Assembly (NCBI RefSeq): GCF_030271515.1
Contig: NZ_JASCXI010000001.1
Span: 248,001-312,000 of the forward strand
From: Erythrobacter oryzae
Lineage (GTDB): Bacteria; Pseudomonadota; Alphaproteobacteria; Sphingomonadales; Sphingomonadaceae
Length of the DNA: 64,000 nucleotides
Direction of reading: 5' to 3'
This document shows, piece by piece, positions 7,899 through 16,390 of this stretch. Each line of letters opens with the position of its first letter. The stretch's first letter is position 1. A program made the translations under genes and the position numbers. Below the pieces are notes generated by a model, which was given only the letters and a program-made list of their open reading frames with translations, was not told where the DNA came from and made no database searches.

Positions 7899-9121
7899 AG
7901 CCCGTCGGCCCGATCCCTCCCGGCTTCGATTGCCTCGACGGCGAACTCGCCATCGCCGGACACCGCGCGAGCGAGTGGGTGGCCGAGGCGGGGCGCACGC
8001 CGCTTTTTGTTTACTCCAAGGCGCTGCTCGACCGGCGAATGGCCGAAGTGCGCGCCGCGCTACCTGCGCGGGTGGGCGTCAATTTCGCAGTCAAGGCCAA
8101 CCCACACCCTGCCGTGATCGCTCACATGGCGCCTTTGGTGGACGGTTTCGACATCGCCTCAGCGGGCGAATTGCAGCTGTGCGTCGCGGCGGGGATCGAC
8201 CCGCGCCGCATCAGCTTTGCCGGCCCCGGCAAGCGCGACGAGGAACTCGAGGCCGCCATCACCGCAGGCGTCACGCTCAATTGCGAGAGCGAGGGCGAGG
8301 TCGCCCGCGCGCTTGCCATCGGCCAGCGCCTCGGCGTCGCGCCGCGCTTGGCGGTGCGCGTGAACCCCTCTTTCGTGATGACCGGATCGGGCATGAAGAT
8401 GGGCGGCGGGGCCAAGCAGTTCGGGGTCGATGCCGAGCGGGTGCCCGCACTGGCCCGGCATCTGATCGCCGAAGGGGCCGAGTGGCGGGGCTTGCACATC
8501 TTCACCGGCAGCCAGACCCTTGGCGCCGAGGCGATCATCGAGGCGCAGACCAATGTCCTCGCGCTGGCGACAGAGCTGGCCGAAGCCATCGGCACTCCCT
8601 TGCCCAAGCTCAACATGGGCGGCGGGCTCGGCATCCCCTACTTCCCCGGCGACACGCCCGTGGACCTGCCCAAGGTCGGCGCCGCGCTGGCCGAAAGGCT
8701 CGCGGACCTGCCGCCGGTGCTCGCCGAGACAGAGCTGTGCATGGAACTGGGCCGCTACCTCGTCGGCGAGGCGGGGGTCTATCTCACCCGTATCGTCGAC
8801 CGTAAGGAAAGCCACGGCGTGACCTTCCTCGTCACCGACGGGGGCCTGCACCACCAGCTGGCCGCCTCGGGCAATTTCGGGACGGTCGTGCGCCGCAACT
8901 ATCCGTCAGCGATTGCAACGCGTTACGACGCGCCAGCCGAAGAGGAAGTCAACATCGTCGGCTGCCTGTGCACCCCGCTCGACCGGCTCGCCGACAACGC
9001 CATGATGCCGCGCGCCGAGGTCGGCGATCTGGTCGCGGTGTTCTGCGCCGGAGCCTATGGCGCGACCGCTTCGCCGAGCGCTTTTCTCGGCCATGGCCCC
9101 GCCGCCGAGATGCTCGTCTGA
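7895..9121 (+). CDS. PLP-dependent decarboxylase, exosortase A system-associated
   Basis: A 408-residue fold-type III (alanine racemase-like) decarboxylase related to diaminopimelate decarboxylase LysA. The PLP lysine is Lys67 in FAVKANPHP. The phosphate-binding glycine loop is GGGLGIPYF and the C-terminal catalytic region is VGCLCTPLD followed by FCAGAYGATASP. It is translationally coupled to the ligase by ATGA. Members in exosortase A loci form their own clade, so the substrate need not be diaminopimelate. Together with the ligase, carrier protein and acyltransferase it suggests production of an amine-containing group for a surface polymer or protein; that role is inferred. Confidence 0.85.
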   Translation: MKPVGPIPPGFDCLDGELAIAGHRASEWVAEAGRTPLFVYSKALLDRRMAEVRAALPARVGVNFAVKANPHPAVIAHMAPLVDGFDIASAGELQLCVAAGIDPRRISFAGPGKRDEELEAAITAGVTLNCESEGEVARALAIGQRLGVAPRLAVRVNPSFVMTGSGMKMGGGAKQFGVDAERVPALARHLIAEGAEWRGLHIFTGSQTLGAEAIIEAQTNVLALATELAEAIGTPLPKLNMGGGLGIPYFPGDTPVDLPKVGAALAERLADLPPVLAETELCMELGRYLVGEAGVYLTRIVDRKESHGVTFLVTDGGLHHQLAASGNFGTVVRRNYPSAIATRYDAPAEEEVNIVGCLCTPLDRLADNAMMPRAEVGDLVAVFCAGAYGATASPSAFLGHGPAAEMLV

Positions 9122-9193
9122 GGCCGTCAGACACGCCGTTAACCCTCCGCGTTAAGCCTCGCCGGGGCGCTGTCCCGATCCGGGATGGGGGCC

Positions 9194-9222
9194 TTTTCGG
9201 CGCTGTATAACTAATCTTATCT
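9194..9222 (+). promoter_or_regulatory. AT-rich candidate promoter upstream of the export genes
   Basis: The 207-base gap 9122-9328 contains an AT-rich patch (GTATAACTAATCTTATCTTC, 9205-9224). TTTTCG (9194-9199) and TTATCT (9217-9222) are separated by 17 bases, and TATAAC lies at 9206-9211. The -35 match is weak. The region is the natural place for a promoter for the export/chain-length/kinase genes. Confidence 0.25.
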
Positions 9223-9328
9223 TCACCATTTCCGGCGACAAGAACCCCCGTAATCCGGGCGTGTCGTGTCGCAGGTCGCTCCTGCACAGCGGCGATGCGT
9301 CCGGGCAAGGCCCAAGGATCCACGACGC

Positions 9329-9970
9329 ATGTTCCAGTTCTCCGACCTCAAGCGCCTTCTGGCTCTCGGCTTCCTGGCAAGCCTGCTCGCCGCCTGCGCG
9401 AGCACCGGTCGCGAGCTTCCGCCCGCCTCCTATGGCGATGGCAGCGTGGTGCCGAGCGAGGAATACACCATCGGCCCGCTCGACGAGATCACGATCCACG
9501 TCTGGCGCAACCCCGAACTCAGCGCCGACAAGGTGCGCGTGCGTCCCGACGGGCGTCTGACCATCCCGCTGGTGCAGGATATCCCGGCCGTGGGCAAGAC
9601 CGCCACCCAGCTGCAGGACTACATCGCCGGCGAGCTGTCGAAATATATCGAGCAGCCGATCGTCTCGGTGATCGTCAACACCCCCGAGGGCAACTTCACC
9701 CAGCAGGTGCGGATCATCGGTGCGACGCCGCAGCCCGCTTCGCTGCCCTACCGCGCCAACATGACCGCCCTCGACGCGATGATCGCGGTCGGCGGGCTCA
9801 ACGAATTTGCTGCGGGCAACCGCGCCAAGCTGATCCGCCTCGACCGCGCCCGCGGCACCCAGGTCGAATACCGCCTGCGCCTCGCGGACCTCATCCGCAA
9901 GGGCGACTCGAGCGCCAACGTCATGCTCAAGCCCGGCGACACCATCATCATCCCCGAGAGCCGGTTCTAA
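9329..9970 (+). CDS. Polysaccharide export lipoprotein (Wza/PEP-CTERM export type)
   Basis: A 213-residue outer-membrane auxiliary/export protein. The ATG at 9329 has AAGG about 12 bases upstream and gives a clean lipoprotein signal: KRLLALGFLASLLAACAS. The mature part has the Poly_export (PES) domain from about residue 44 (YTIGPLDEITIHVWRNPEL, RPDGRLTIPLVQDI) and a SLBB-type domain (VRIIGATPQPASLPYRANMT to MLKPGDTIIIPESRF). It is shorter than E. coli Wza (379 residues), as is usual for the exosortase-locus form that lacks the helical barrel. It should span the periplasm and outer membrane with the chain-length protein encoded 15 bases downstream. Confidence 0.88.
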   Translation: MFQFSDLKRLLALGFLASLLAACASTGRELPPASYGDGSVVPSEEYTIGPLDEITIHVWRNPELSADKVRVRPDGRLTIPLVQDIPAVGKTATQLQDYIAGELSKYIEQPIVSVIVNTPEGNFTQQVRIIGATPQPASLPYRANMTALDAMIAVGGLNEFAAGNRAKLIRLDRARGTQVEYRLRLADLIRKGDSSANVMLKPGDTIIIPESRF

Positions 9971-9985
9971 GGGGCGCTTGGGAGG

Positions 9986-11506
9986 ATGAGCGAGATCTTC
10001 GACGAACTGCGCGCGGCGCTCTGGTCGGTCTGGCACCGGCGCTGGATCGCGCTGGGCGTGGCGTGGGCCGTGTGCCTGCTCGGGTGGTTGGTGGTGAGCA
10101 TGATCCCCAATGCCTACGAGAGCAAAGCGCGCGTCTATGTCGATGTCGAGGACGTGCTCTCCAAGCAGCTCGGCATTGCCGGTGACGGCAAGGAAGAGAT
10201 CATGCGGGTGCGCCAGACCCTCTCGAGCGCCAAGAACCTCGAGAAGGTCATCACCACCACGCGTCTGGGCGAGGGCATCACCGAGCGCGGGGCGCTCGAC
10301 GGGGCGGTCGCGGCGCTCGAGAAGAAGGTCAAGGTGACCTCCGAGCAGGACAACCTGTTCCAGATCACCGCCGAAATCGGCCGCAGCGAATTCTCCGACG
10401 CCGAGAACGCGGTGCTGGCGCGCGATGTGGTGCAGAAGCTGCTCGACATCCTGCGCGAGGAATATGTCATCGGCAGCCGCACCGGGATCAGCACCGCGAT
10501 CGGCGATCTCGATCGCCAGCTGCAGGAACGCAAGGCCGAGCTCGAACAGGCCGAACAGCGCCGTCTGGCGTTCGAATCGCAATATCCCGATCTCGTCGGC
10601 GGCTCGGACAGCCTGTCGAAGAAGGTGCAGGACGCGCGCGCCGAACTGCGCAATGTCGAGGCCGATCTGGCTGCCGCGCAGAGCGGGCTGGCGGCGATCT
10701 CGGGCCAGATTTCCTCCACCCCGCGCACCATTGCGGGCGGGCGCGATGCGACGGGGCCGCGTGCCGCGCTGCAAGTCGCCCAGACCCAGCTCGCCGAACT
10801 GCGCGCGCGCGGGCTGACCGATAGTCACCCCGATGTCGTTTCCACCACCAAACAGGTGGCGATCCTTGCGCGGCAGGCGGCGGCAGCAGGCGACGACGCG
10901 GGCGGCGCGCCCAATCCGGCCTACGCCTCGCTGGTCGCCTTGAAGAGCGAACGGCAGGCGAGCGTGGAAGCGCTTCAGGCCCGCCGCGCCGCGCTCCAGA
11001 GCAATGCCGCCGCACTCATGGCGAGCCAGGCGAGCGAGCCCGCGGTCGCGGCCGAAGCCAACCGCATCAGCCGTGACTACGACGTGCTGCGCCAGAACTA
11101 CGAGAAGCTCCTCCAGGACCGCGAGGCGCTGAAGACGCGCGGTAAGGTCGAGGACAAGGCGAGCCAGTTCCGCTTCGACATCATCCAGCAGCCCGGCGTG
11201 CCGCAAGGCCCCGCCGCGCCCAACCGCCCGCTGCTGCTGCTGGGCGTGCTGGTCGCCGGGATCGGCGCGGGCGTGGCTGCGGCCTATGCGCTGGGCCAGC
11301 TCAAATCGAGCTTTGCCACCCCGCAGAAGCTGGAACGGTCCTTCGATCTGCCCGTGATCGGTTCAATCTCGCTGACGGTCTCGGAAGCCGCGCGCGCGAT
11401 CGAGGCCAAGCGGTTGAAGCAATTTGCCGGGGCCAGCGCAGGCCTTGGCGCGATCTTCGTGATTTTGCTCGCGATCGAGTTCGTCTCGGTCGGCGGCGTG
11501 GCCTGA
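9986..11506 (+). CDS. Polysaccharide chain-length determinant (Wzz/PCP family, XrtA-associated)
   Basis: A 506-residue polysaccharide co-polymerase. TM1 is at about 19-42 (RRWIALGVAWAVCLLGWLVV) and a second TM near 410-430 (LLLLGVLVAGIGAGVAAAYA). An extra hydrophobic C-terminal segment (AIFVILLAIEFVSV) is also present. Between the first two lie a Wzz domain (YESKARVYVDVEDVL) and long coiled coils (ELEQAEQRRLAFESQ; SREALKT region). It has no kinase domain; the partner kinase is the next gene. The strong GGGAGG site directly before ATG supports the start. The C-terminal third segment is unusual for classical Wzz, which has two TMs. Confidence 0.85.
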   Translation: MSEIFDELRAALWSVWHRRWIALGVAWAVCLLGWLVVSMIPNAYESKARVYVDVEDVLSKQLGIAGDGKEEIMRVRQTLSSAKNLEKVITTTRLGEGITERGALDGAVAALEKKVKVTSEQDNLFQITAEIGRSEFSDAENAVLARDVVQKLLDILREEYVIGSRTGISTAIGDLDRQLQERKAELEQAEQRRLAFESQYPDLVGGSDSLSKKVQDARAELRNVEADLAAAQSGLAAISGQISSTPRTIAGGRDATGPRAALQVAQTQLAELRARGLTDSHPDVVSTTKQVAILARQAAAAGDDAGGAPNPAYASLVALKSERQASVEALQARRAALQSNAAALMASQASEPAVAAEANRISRDYDVLRQNYEKLLQDREALKTRGKVEDKASQFRFDIIQQPGVPQGPAAPNRPLLLLGVLVAGIGAGVAAAYALGQLKSSFATPQKLERSFDLPVIGSISLTVSEAARAIEAKRLKQFAGASAGLGAIFVILLAIEFVSVGGVA

Positions 11507-11522
11507 GGACGGGACCGAAGAG

Positions 11523-12560
11523 ATGACCGATCAGGGCAAGATCAACCGCGAGGGCGCAAGGCCGGCATCGCTGTTCGAACGCGCGGACGCGGCCTTCGGG
11601 CTCGATCCGCGTGAAGGCGGGCTGAAGCTGCCGCCGGTCGCGCCGGTGCCGCCGTTGCCGCAGGCGCTGCGTCGTCCGGCACCCGCGCCCGCGCGCGCTC
11701 CCGAACCCGCGCCTGCGCCGCAAGCTGAGCCCCGCCAAGCCGTGCCCGCTCCGGCGCCCGCTCCCGCTCCGGCACCCGAACCCGCCGCTCCCCCCCCGCC
11801 GCTGCGCGCAGTTGCCTTCAACGGCCCGATTGCGCGGATCGACCGCGAGCATCTGCGTGACGGCGGGCTGATCGTGCCCGAGGACCCGGTGACGGGCCTC
11901 CTCGAGGAGTTCCGGATCGTCAAGCGCGAGCTGCTCGCCGATGCCCGCACCGGCGGTTCCAATGGCAATGGGCCGCGCGCGCGCCGCATCCTCGTCTGCT
12001 CGCCGCACACCGGCGAGGGCAAGACCTATTGCGCCACCAACCTCGCCATCGCGCTCGCCGCCGAGCGCGGCCTCGAGGTGCTGCTGGTCGATGCCGACGT
12101 GGTCAAGCCCAGCATCACCGAGCGCCTCAGGATCGACGCCGAGGAAGGGCTCATGGACGCGCTCGCCGATCCGGCGATCCTGCCCGAAAGCCTCGTGATC
12201 CGCACCGATATCGAGGGCCTGTTCGTGCTGCCCGCGGGTCAGGCGAGTGCGCGCGATGCCGAATATCTCGCCAGCAATCGCACCGCCGAGGTGCTGAACC
12301 GGCTGACCGAGGGCGCGCCCGACCGCATCCTGATCTTCGACACGCCGCCCGCGCTCGCTGCCTCGCCCGCTGCCGAACTCGCCAAGCATGTCGGGCAGGC
12401 GCTGCTGGTGGTGCGTGCCGACGAGACCAGCCGCGCCGCGCTCGAGGATGCGCAGCAGCTGCTTTCGGCCTGCGGCGACATCAAGCTCCTGCTCAACGCC
12501 GCGCGCTACAGCCCCTCGGGGCGGCGCTTCGGCTCCTACTATGGCGCGAAGGGGAAATGA
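11523..12560 (+). CDS. Tyrosine-protein kinase (BY-kinase), XrtA/PEP-CTERM type
   Basis: A 345-residue cytoplasmic BY-kinase working with the preceding chain-length protein. Residues about 40-95 form a low-complexity Pro/Ala linker (repeated PAPAPA). The kinase core follows: Walker A SPHTGEGKT at 160-168, Walker A' LLVDADV at 187-193, and IFDTPPALA as Walker B. The C terminus RYSPSGRRFGSYYG offers a small tyrosine cluster for autophosphorylation. Such kinases control polymer length and export through phosphorylation cycles. The next gene starts around its stop codon. Confidence 0.85.
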   Translation: MTDQGKINREGARPASLFERADAAFGLDPREGGLKLPPVAPVPPLPQALRRPAPAPARAPEPAPAPQAEPRQAVPAPAPAPAPAPEPAAPPPPLRAVAFNGPIARIDREHLRDGGLIVPEDPVTGLLEEFRIVKRELLADARTGGSNGNGPRARRILVCSPHTGEGKTYCATNLAIALAAERGLEVLLVDADVVKPSITERLRIDAEEGLMDALADPAILPESLVIRTDIEGLFVLPAGQASARDAEYLASNRTAEVLNRLTEGAPDRILIFDTPPALAASPAAELAKHVGQALLVVRADETSRAALEDAQQLLSACGDIKLLLNAARYSPSGRRFGSYYGAKGK

Positions 12561-12562
12561 CC

Positions 12563-14221
12563 ATGCGTGCCCGCACCCTCACCAAGTTCCTGCTGTCCGC
12601 CGGCCTTGTCGCCGCTGCCGCCGCACCCGCTTTCGCTCAGGCCCAAGGGCAGGGCGCAGGGCAGGGGCAAGGACAGGGCGGCGGCGCGCAGCAGCGCAGC
12701 AGCCGCGTGGTCCAGCCCTATATCGAAGTCAGCCAGGTCGTCTCGGCCGAACTCAGCCCCGGCAATGACGTGGTGACCTTCACCCAGGTCGCCGCCGGGG
12801 TCGACATCAATGTGCAAGGCCGCAACAGCGGCGCTGCGGTCTCGTTGCGTTACGAGCGCAACATCGCCTATGGCGACGATGCGGTCGATACCGACACGAT
12901 CAGCGGTATCGCGCGCGGCACGCTCGGGGTGATCCCCGGCAGGCTCAGTCTCGAAGCAGGCGCGCTCGCCTCGCGCACGCGCGCCGATGGCGGCGGGGCG
13001 GTCACCGCCAACCCGCTCGTGCGCGAGGATGCCGAGAGCCGGATCTACTCCGCCTATGCCGGGCCGAGCCTGCGCACCCGTGTCGGCGATGTCGGGGTCG
13101 AGGGCGTGGCGCGGGTCGGCTACAACCGCTTCGAGGTCGACAATGCGCTGGTGACGCAAGGCGGCAACGTCGTCGACACCTTCGACGATTCGATCACCTA
13201 CATGGGCCAGCTGCGCGCCGCGACGCGCCCGGGCGAGCCGCTGCCGGTGGGCCTCGCGGTCACCGCGGGGGGCTTTCAGGAAGACATCGGCAATCTCGAC
13301 CAGCGCGTGCGCGATCTCTACGTGCGCGGCGACGTCACCGTGCCGGTGACCCAGAGCCTCGCGATTGTTGCGGGCGCGGGTTACGAGGATGTCGAAATCT
13401 CCAGCCGCGACGCGGTGCGCGATGCCAATGGCGTTGCCCAGCGCGACGCAAACGGCCGCTTCATCACCGATCCGACCAGCCCGCGCCGCATTGCCTTCGA
13501 TGTCGATGGCCTGCTGTGGGACGTCGGCGTGCTGTGGCGCCCGTCCTCGCGCACCTCGTTGCAAGCCGCGGTCGGCCGCCGCTACGATTCGACGACCTAT
13601 TACGGCACCTTCACCTATACCCCCAACGAGCGCAGCGTCTTCGCGCTCGCGGCCTATGACGGGGTGAGCGGCTTTGGCGGGGTGATCAACAACGGTCTTG
13701 CCCGGCTCGACAGCGACTTCGAGGCGATCCGCAATCCCGTCACCGGCGACTTCGGCGGGCTGGTGAGCGGCACGCAGGGACAGGCGATCGTCGGCTCCTT
13801 GGGCTCGGTGCGCTCGGCCGCCTTCCGCGGGCGCGGGGTCGCGGCGTCCTACCAGCGCCAGATGGGCCGCACCACCGCCTCGCTCGGCGCAGGCTACGAC
13901 CGGCGCACCTTCATCGCCGCAGCCGGAACCGCACTCGCGCCGGTCAACGGCCTGAGGGACGAGAGCTACTACGTCATCGGCGGCCTCACCCGCCAGATCG
14001 GCGAGAACGCCAACATCGCCACCAACGCCTATGCCAACTGGTTCGACGGCGCGGGCGGCAATGATGCCACCGCGGCGGGCATTTCGGCCGCCTACAACCA
14101 GTCGATCACGCAGCGCCTGACGGGCCGCGCGGCGATCGCGGTGGATTATGTCGACAGCGAATTCACCGCGCAGGACTTCGCCTTCGCCACCGCGCTGGTC
14201 GGCCTGCGCTACGATTTCTGA
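12563..14221 (+). CDS. Outer-membrane beta-barrel protein of the exosortase/EPS locus (TIGR03016-like)
   Basis: A 552-residue exported protein. The signal peptide is LTKFLLSAGLVAAAAAPAFAQA, followed by a Gly/Gln-rich stretch (QGQGAGQGQGQGGGAQQ) and then many alternating hydrophobic strands ending in LRYDF with terminal Phe, the outer-membrane barrel signature. It matches the position and type of the PEP-CTERM-associated outer-membrane protein and may be the export pore or an assembly partner for the polysaccharide. I chose the ATG at 12563 because the AAGGGGAA site sits six bases before it. The alternative ATG at 12557 overlaps the kinase stop and would add two residues. Confidence 0.75.
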   Translation: MRARTLTKFLLSAGLVAAAAAPAFAQAQGQGAGQGQGQGGGAQQRSSRVVQPYIEVSQVVSAELSPGNDVVTFTQVAAGVDINVQGRNSGAAVSLRYERNIAYGDDAVDTDTISGIARGTLGVIPGRLSLEAGALASRTRADGGGAVTANPLVREDAESRIYSAYAGPSLRTRVGDVGVEGVARVGYNRFEVDNALVTQGGNVVDTFDDSITYMGQLRAATRPGEPLPVGLAVTAGGFQEDIGNLDQRVRDLYVRGDVTVPVTQSLAIVAGAGYEDVEISSRDAVRDANGVAQRDANGRFITDPTSPRRIAFDVDGLLWDVGVLWRPSSRTSLQAAVGRRYDSTTYYGTFTYTPNERSVFALAAYDGVSGFGGVINNGLARLDSDFEAIRNPVTGDFGGLVSGTQGQAIVGSLGSVRSAAFRGRGVAASYQRQMGRTTASLGAGYDRRTFIAAAGTALAPVNGLRDESYYVIGGLTRQIGENANIATNAYANWFDGAGGNDATAAGISAAYNQSITQRLTGRAAIAVDYVDSEFTAQDFAFATALVGLRYDF

Positions 14222-14238
14222 GGGAGCTCGCTTAGCCC

Positions 14239-15441
14239 ATGTACGAGAATTTCTATGGCTTCAGCGGACGTCCTTTCCAGCTGACCCCCGACCCGCAGTT
14301 CTACTTCGAGAGCGTCAGCCACAAGAAGGCGATGAGCTACTTGGGCTACGGCCTTAGCCAGGGCGAGGGCTTTATCGTCATCACCGGCGAGGTCGGCGCG
14401 GGCAAGTCGACGCTGGTCGCACACCTGATGGAGCGGATCGATCCGGCCGCGCTGACGGTGGCGCAGGTCGTCACCTCGGCGCTCGACGGGGCCGAGATCG
14501 TCCACGTCATCGCGCAGGCCTTCGGCCTCGCGGTCGAGGGCCATGACAAGGCAACCGCATTGGGCACGATCGAGCGCTTCCTGCAGGACGAGGCCCGCGC
14601 CGGGCGGCGGTGCCTGCTGGTGGTCGACGAATGCCAGAACCTCGAGCTGACCGCGCTGGAGGAGCTGCGCATGCTCTCCAACTTCCAGCTGGGCTCGCAC
14701 CCGCTGCTGCAATCGCTGCTGCTCGGCCAGCCCGAATTCCGCGCGACGCTCGCGCAGCATCCGGGGCTCGAACAGCTGCGCCAGCGGATCATCGCCTCGC
14801 ACCACCTCGAGGCGCTCGATGCGGGCGAGGTCGAGCATTACGTGCGCCACCGCTTGGGCCATGTCGGATGGCAGGGGCGCCCCGATTTCGAGGCGGGGCT
14901 GCTCGATGCGCTCTACCGCGAGACCGGCGGGATTCCGCGCCGCGTCAACCAGGTGATGAACCGCCTGCTGCTGCTCGGCGCGATCGAGGAGCGTGACACG
15001 CTCAGCCTCGCGATGCTGGGCGACGTGATCGCCGAGATGGCCGCGGACCAGAGCCGCGGGGCACGCGGGGCAAGCGATCTGCGCAGCGCGCCGGTGGCCG
15101 AGCCCGCCGCTGCCGCTCCCGTCGCAGCCCCCGTCACGCCCGCAGCGGGCAGCCTCCCGGCGACCGAAGTCGCGGCCCTGCTTGCCGAGCGCGACGCGCG
15201 CACCGCCGAGCTCGAAGCGGCGATCAGCGAATTGCAGGCCGCCGGCATGGCGCATTCCGGCGTCGGGGGCGGCGAGGGCCTCGCGCTCCCGCCCGAGGAA
15301 GCCCGCGCTGCCGAGGCGCGTCTTGCCGCCGCGCTCGACCGGATCGAGGCGCGGCTCGAGGAGCAGGAGCAATCCTTCCGCCATGTGCTCACGATGCTGA
15401 TCGAATGGCTTGAGGAAGATCCGTCGCGCAGGGCTGCGTAA
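14239..15441 (+). CDS. XrtA-associated AAA ATPase (ExeA/TIGR03015-like)
   Basis: A 400-residue ATPase with an ExeA/GspA-type opening (MYENFYGFSGRPFQLTPDP). Walker A is GEVGAGKST at 50-58 and Walker B LLVVDE at about 126-131, with sensor region RIIASHHLEALD. After about residue 270 the protein continues as an Ala/Pro-rich linker and a coiled coil (ARTAELEAAISELQAAG; ARLAAALDRIEARLEEQEQ). It is a regular member of exosortase A loci. It is probably cytosolic, coupling ATP hydrolysis to assembly or to the export complex; the exact role is unknown. No TM segment is evident. Confidence 0.85.
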   Translation: MYENFYGFSGRPFQLTPDPQFYFESVSHKKAMSYLGYGLSQGEGFIVITGEVGAGKSTLVAHLMERIDPAALTVAQVVTSALDGAEIVHVIAQAFGLAVEGHDKATALGTIERFLQDEARAGRRCLLVVDECQNLELTALEELRMLSNFQLGSHPLLQSLLLGQPEFRATLAQHPGLEQLRQRIIASHHLEALDAGEVEHYVRHRLGHVGWQGRPDFEAGLLDALYRETGGIPRRVNQVMNRLLLLGAIEERDTLSLAMLGDVIAEMAADQSRGARGASDLRSAPVAEPAAAAPVAAPVTPAAGSLPATEVAALLAERDARTAELEAAISELQAAGMAHSGVGGGEGLALPPEEARAAEARLAAALDRIEARLEEQEQSFRHVLTMLIEWLEEDPSRRAA

Positions 15442-15445
15442 GCCC

Positions 15446-16390
15446 ATGAACGCCCCTTTTCCCCCTCCCTCCGGCCCTTCGGTCGTCAACGGCCTGTCGG
15501 TCGATGTCGAGGACTGGTTCCAGGTCGGCGCCTTCGAGAACGTGATCGCGCGCGGCGAGTGGGATTCGCTCAAGACCCGCGTCGAGGACAATGTCTACCG
15601 CGTGATCGACCTCTTCGCCGAGGCCGATGTGCGCGCGACCTTCTTCACGCTGGGCTGGGTCGCCAAGCGGCACCCGGCGATGATCCGCCGCATCGTCGAG
15701 GCCGGGCACGAGATCGCCAGCCACGGCTATGATCATGCGCGGGTGTTCACCTTCACCCGCAAGGAATTCGCCGAGGACATCCGCAAGGCGCGCGCCATCC
15801 TCGAGGACGCGGGCGGGGTGCCGGTGACCGGCTACCGCGCGCCGAGTTTCTCGATCGACCACCGCACCCCCTGGGCTTTCGCCGAACTGTCCGAGCAGGG
15901 CTACGCCTATTCCTCCAGCGTCGCGCCGATCACGCACGATCACTATGGCTGGCCCGAGGCGCCGCGCTTCGCATTCCGCCCGCTGCCGTGGTCTTCGATG
16001 ATCGAGATCCCGGTGACCACCGCCATCCTCGGCGGGCGGCGCGTCGCGGCAGGCGGAGGGGGCTTCTTCCGGGTGCTGCCCTATGCCTTCTCGCGCTGGG
16101 CGATCCGCCAGGTCAACCGCCGCGACCAGCGTCCGGCGGTGTTCTATTTCCACCCGTGGGAGGTCGATCCCGACCAGCCGCGCGTAGGCCATGCGCCGCT
16201 GCGCTCGCGCTTCCGGCATTACACCGGCCTTGCGCAGATGGCGGGCAAGCTGCGCGGGCTCGTGCACGAATTCCGCTGGGGCCGGATGGACATGATCGCC
16301 CACCGCGAGGCGGCGCGGGCGATCGATCTGGAAATGCTGCCGCCGGTGCTCGAACTCGGGACCGAGGCCGAGGTGGAGGCGGCCGAGTGA
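15446..16390 (+). CDS. Polysaccharide deacetylase, XrtA-associated (NodB family)
   Basis: A 314-residue CE4/NodB-fold deacetylase expected to remove acetyl groups from a surface polysaccharide. The family start VDVEDWF is at 19-25 with the catalytic Asp, and the metal-binding pair is His93 and His97 in SHGYDH. YRAPSFSID and FYFHPWEVDPD supply the later catalytic motifs, the last with the catalytic His. It has no signal peptide, so it may act in the cytoplasm on lipid-linked intermediates. The ATG at 15446 is four bases after the ATPase stop. The stop overlaps the FemAB GTG. Confidence 0.88.
   Translation: MNAPFPPPSGPSVVNGLSVDVEDWFQVGAFENVIARGEWDSLKTRVEDNVYRVIDLFAEADVRATFFTLGWVAKRHPAMIRRIVEAGHEIASHGYDHARVFTFTRKEFAEDIRKARAILEDAGGVPVTGYRAPSFSIDHRTPWAFAELSEQGYAYSSSVAPITHDHYGWPEAPRFAFRPLPWSSMIEIPVTTAILGGRRVAAGGGGFFRVLPYAFSRWAIRQVNRRDQRPAVFYFHPWEVDPDQPRVGHAPLRSRFRHYTGLAQMAGKLRGLVHEFRWGRMDMIAHREAARAIDLEMLPPVLELGTEAEVEAAE

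Noticed and set aside
9138..9155. Possible CtrA site (two TTAA boxes)
   Set aside because: The two TTAA boxes are separated by nine bases rather than the seven required for the canonical TTAA-N7-TTAA motif.
11653..11800. Repeat array in the kinase gene (alternating CCG/GCN codons)
   Set aside because: The repetition is explained by the Pro/Ala linker of the protein and has no conserved spacer structure.
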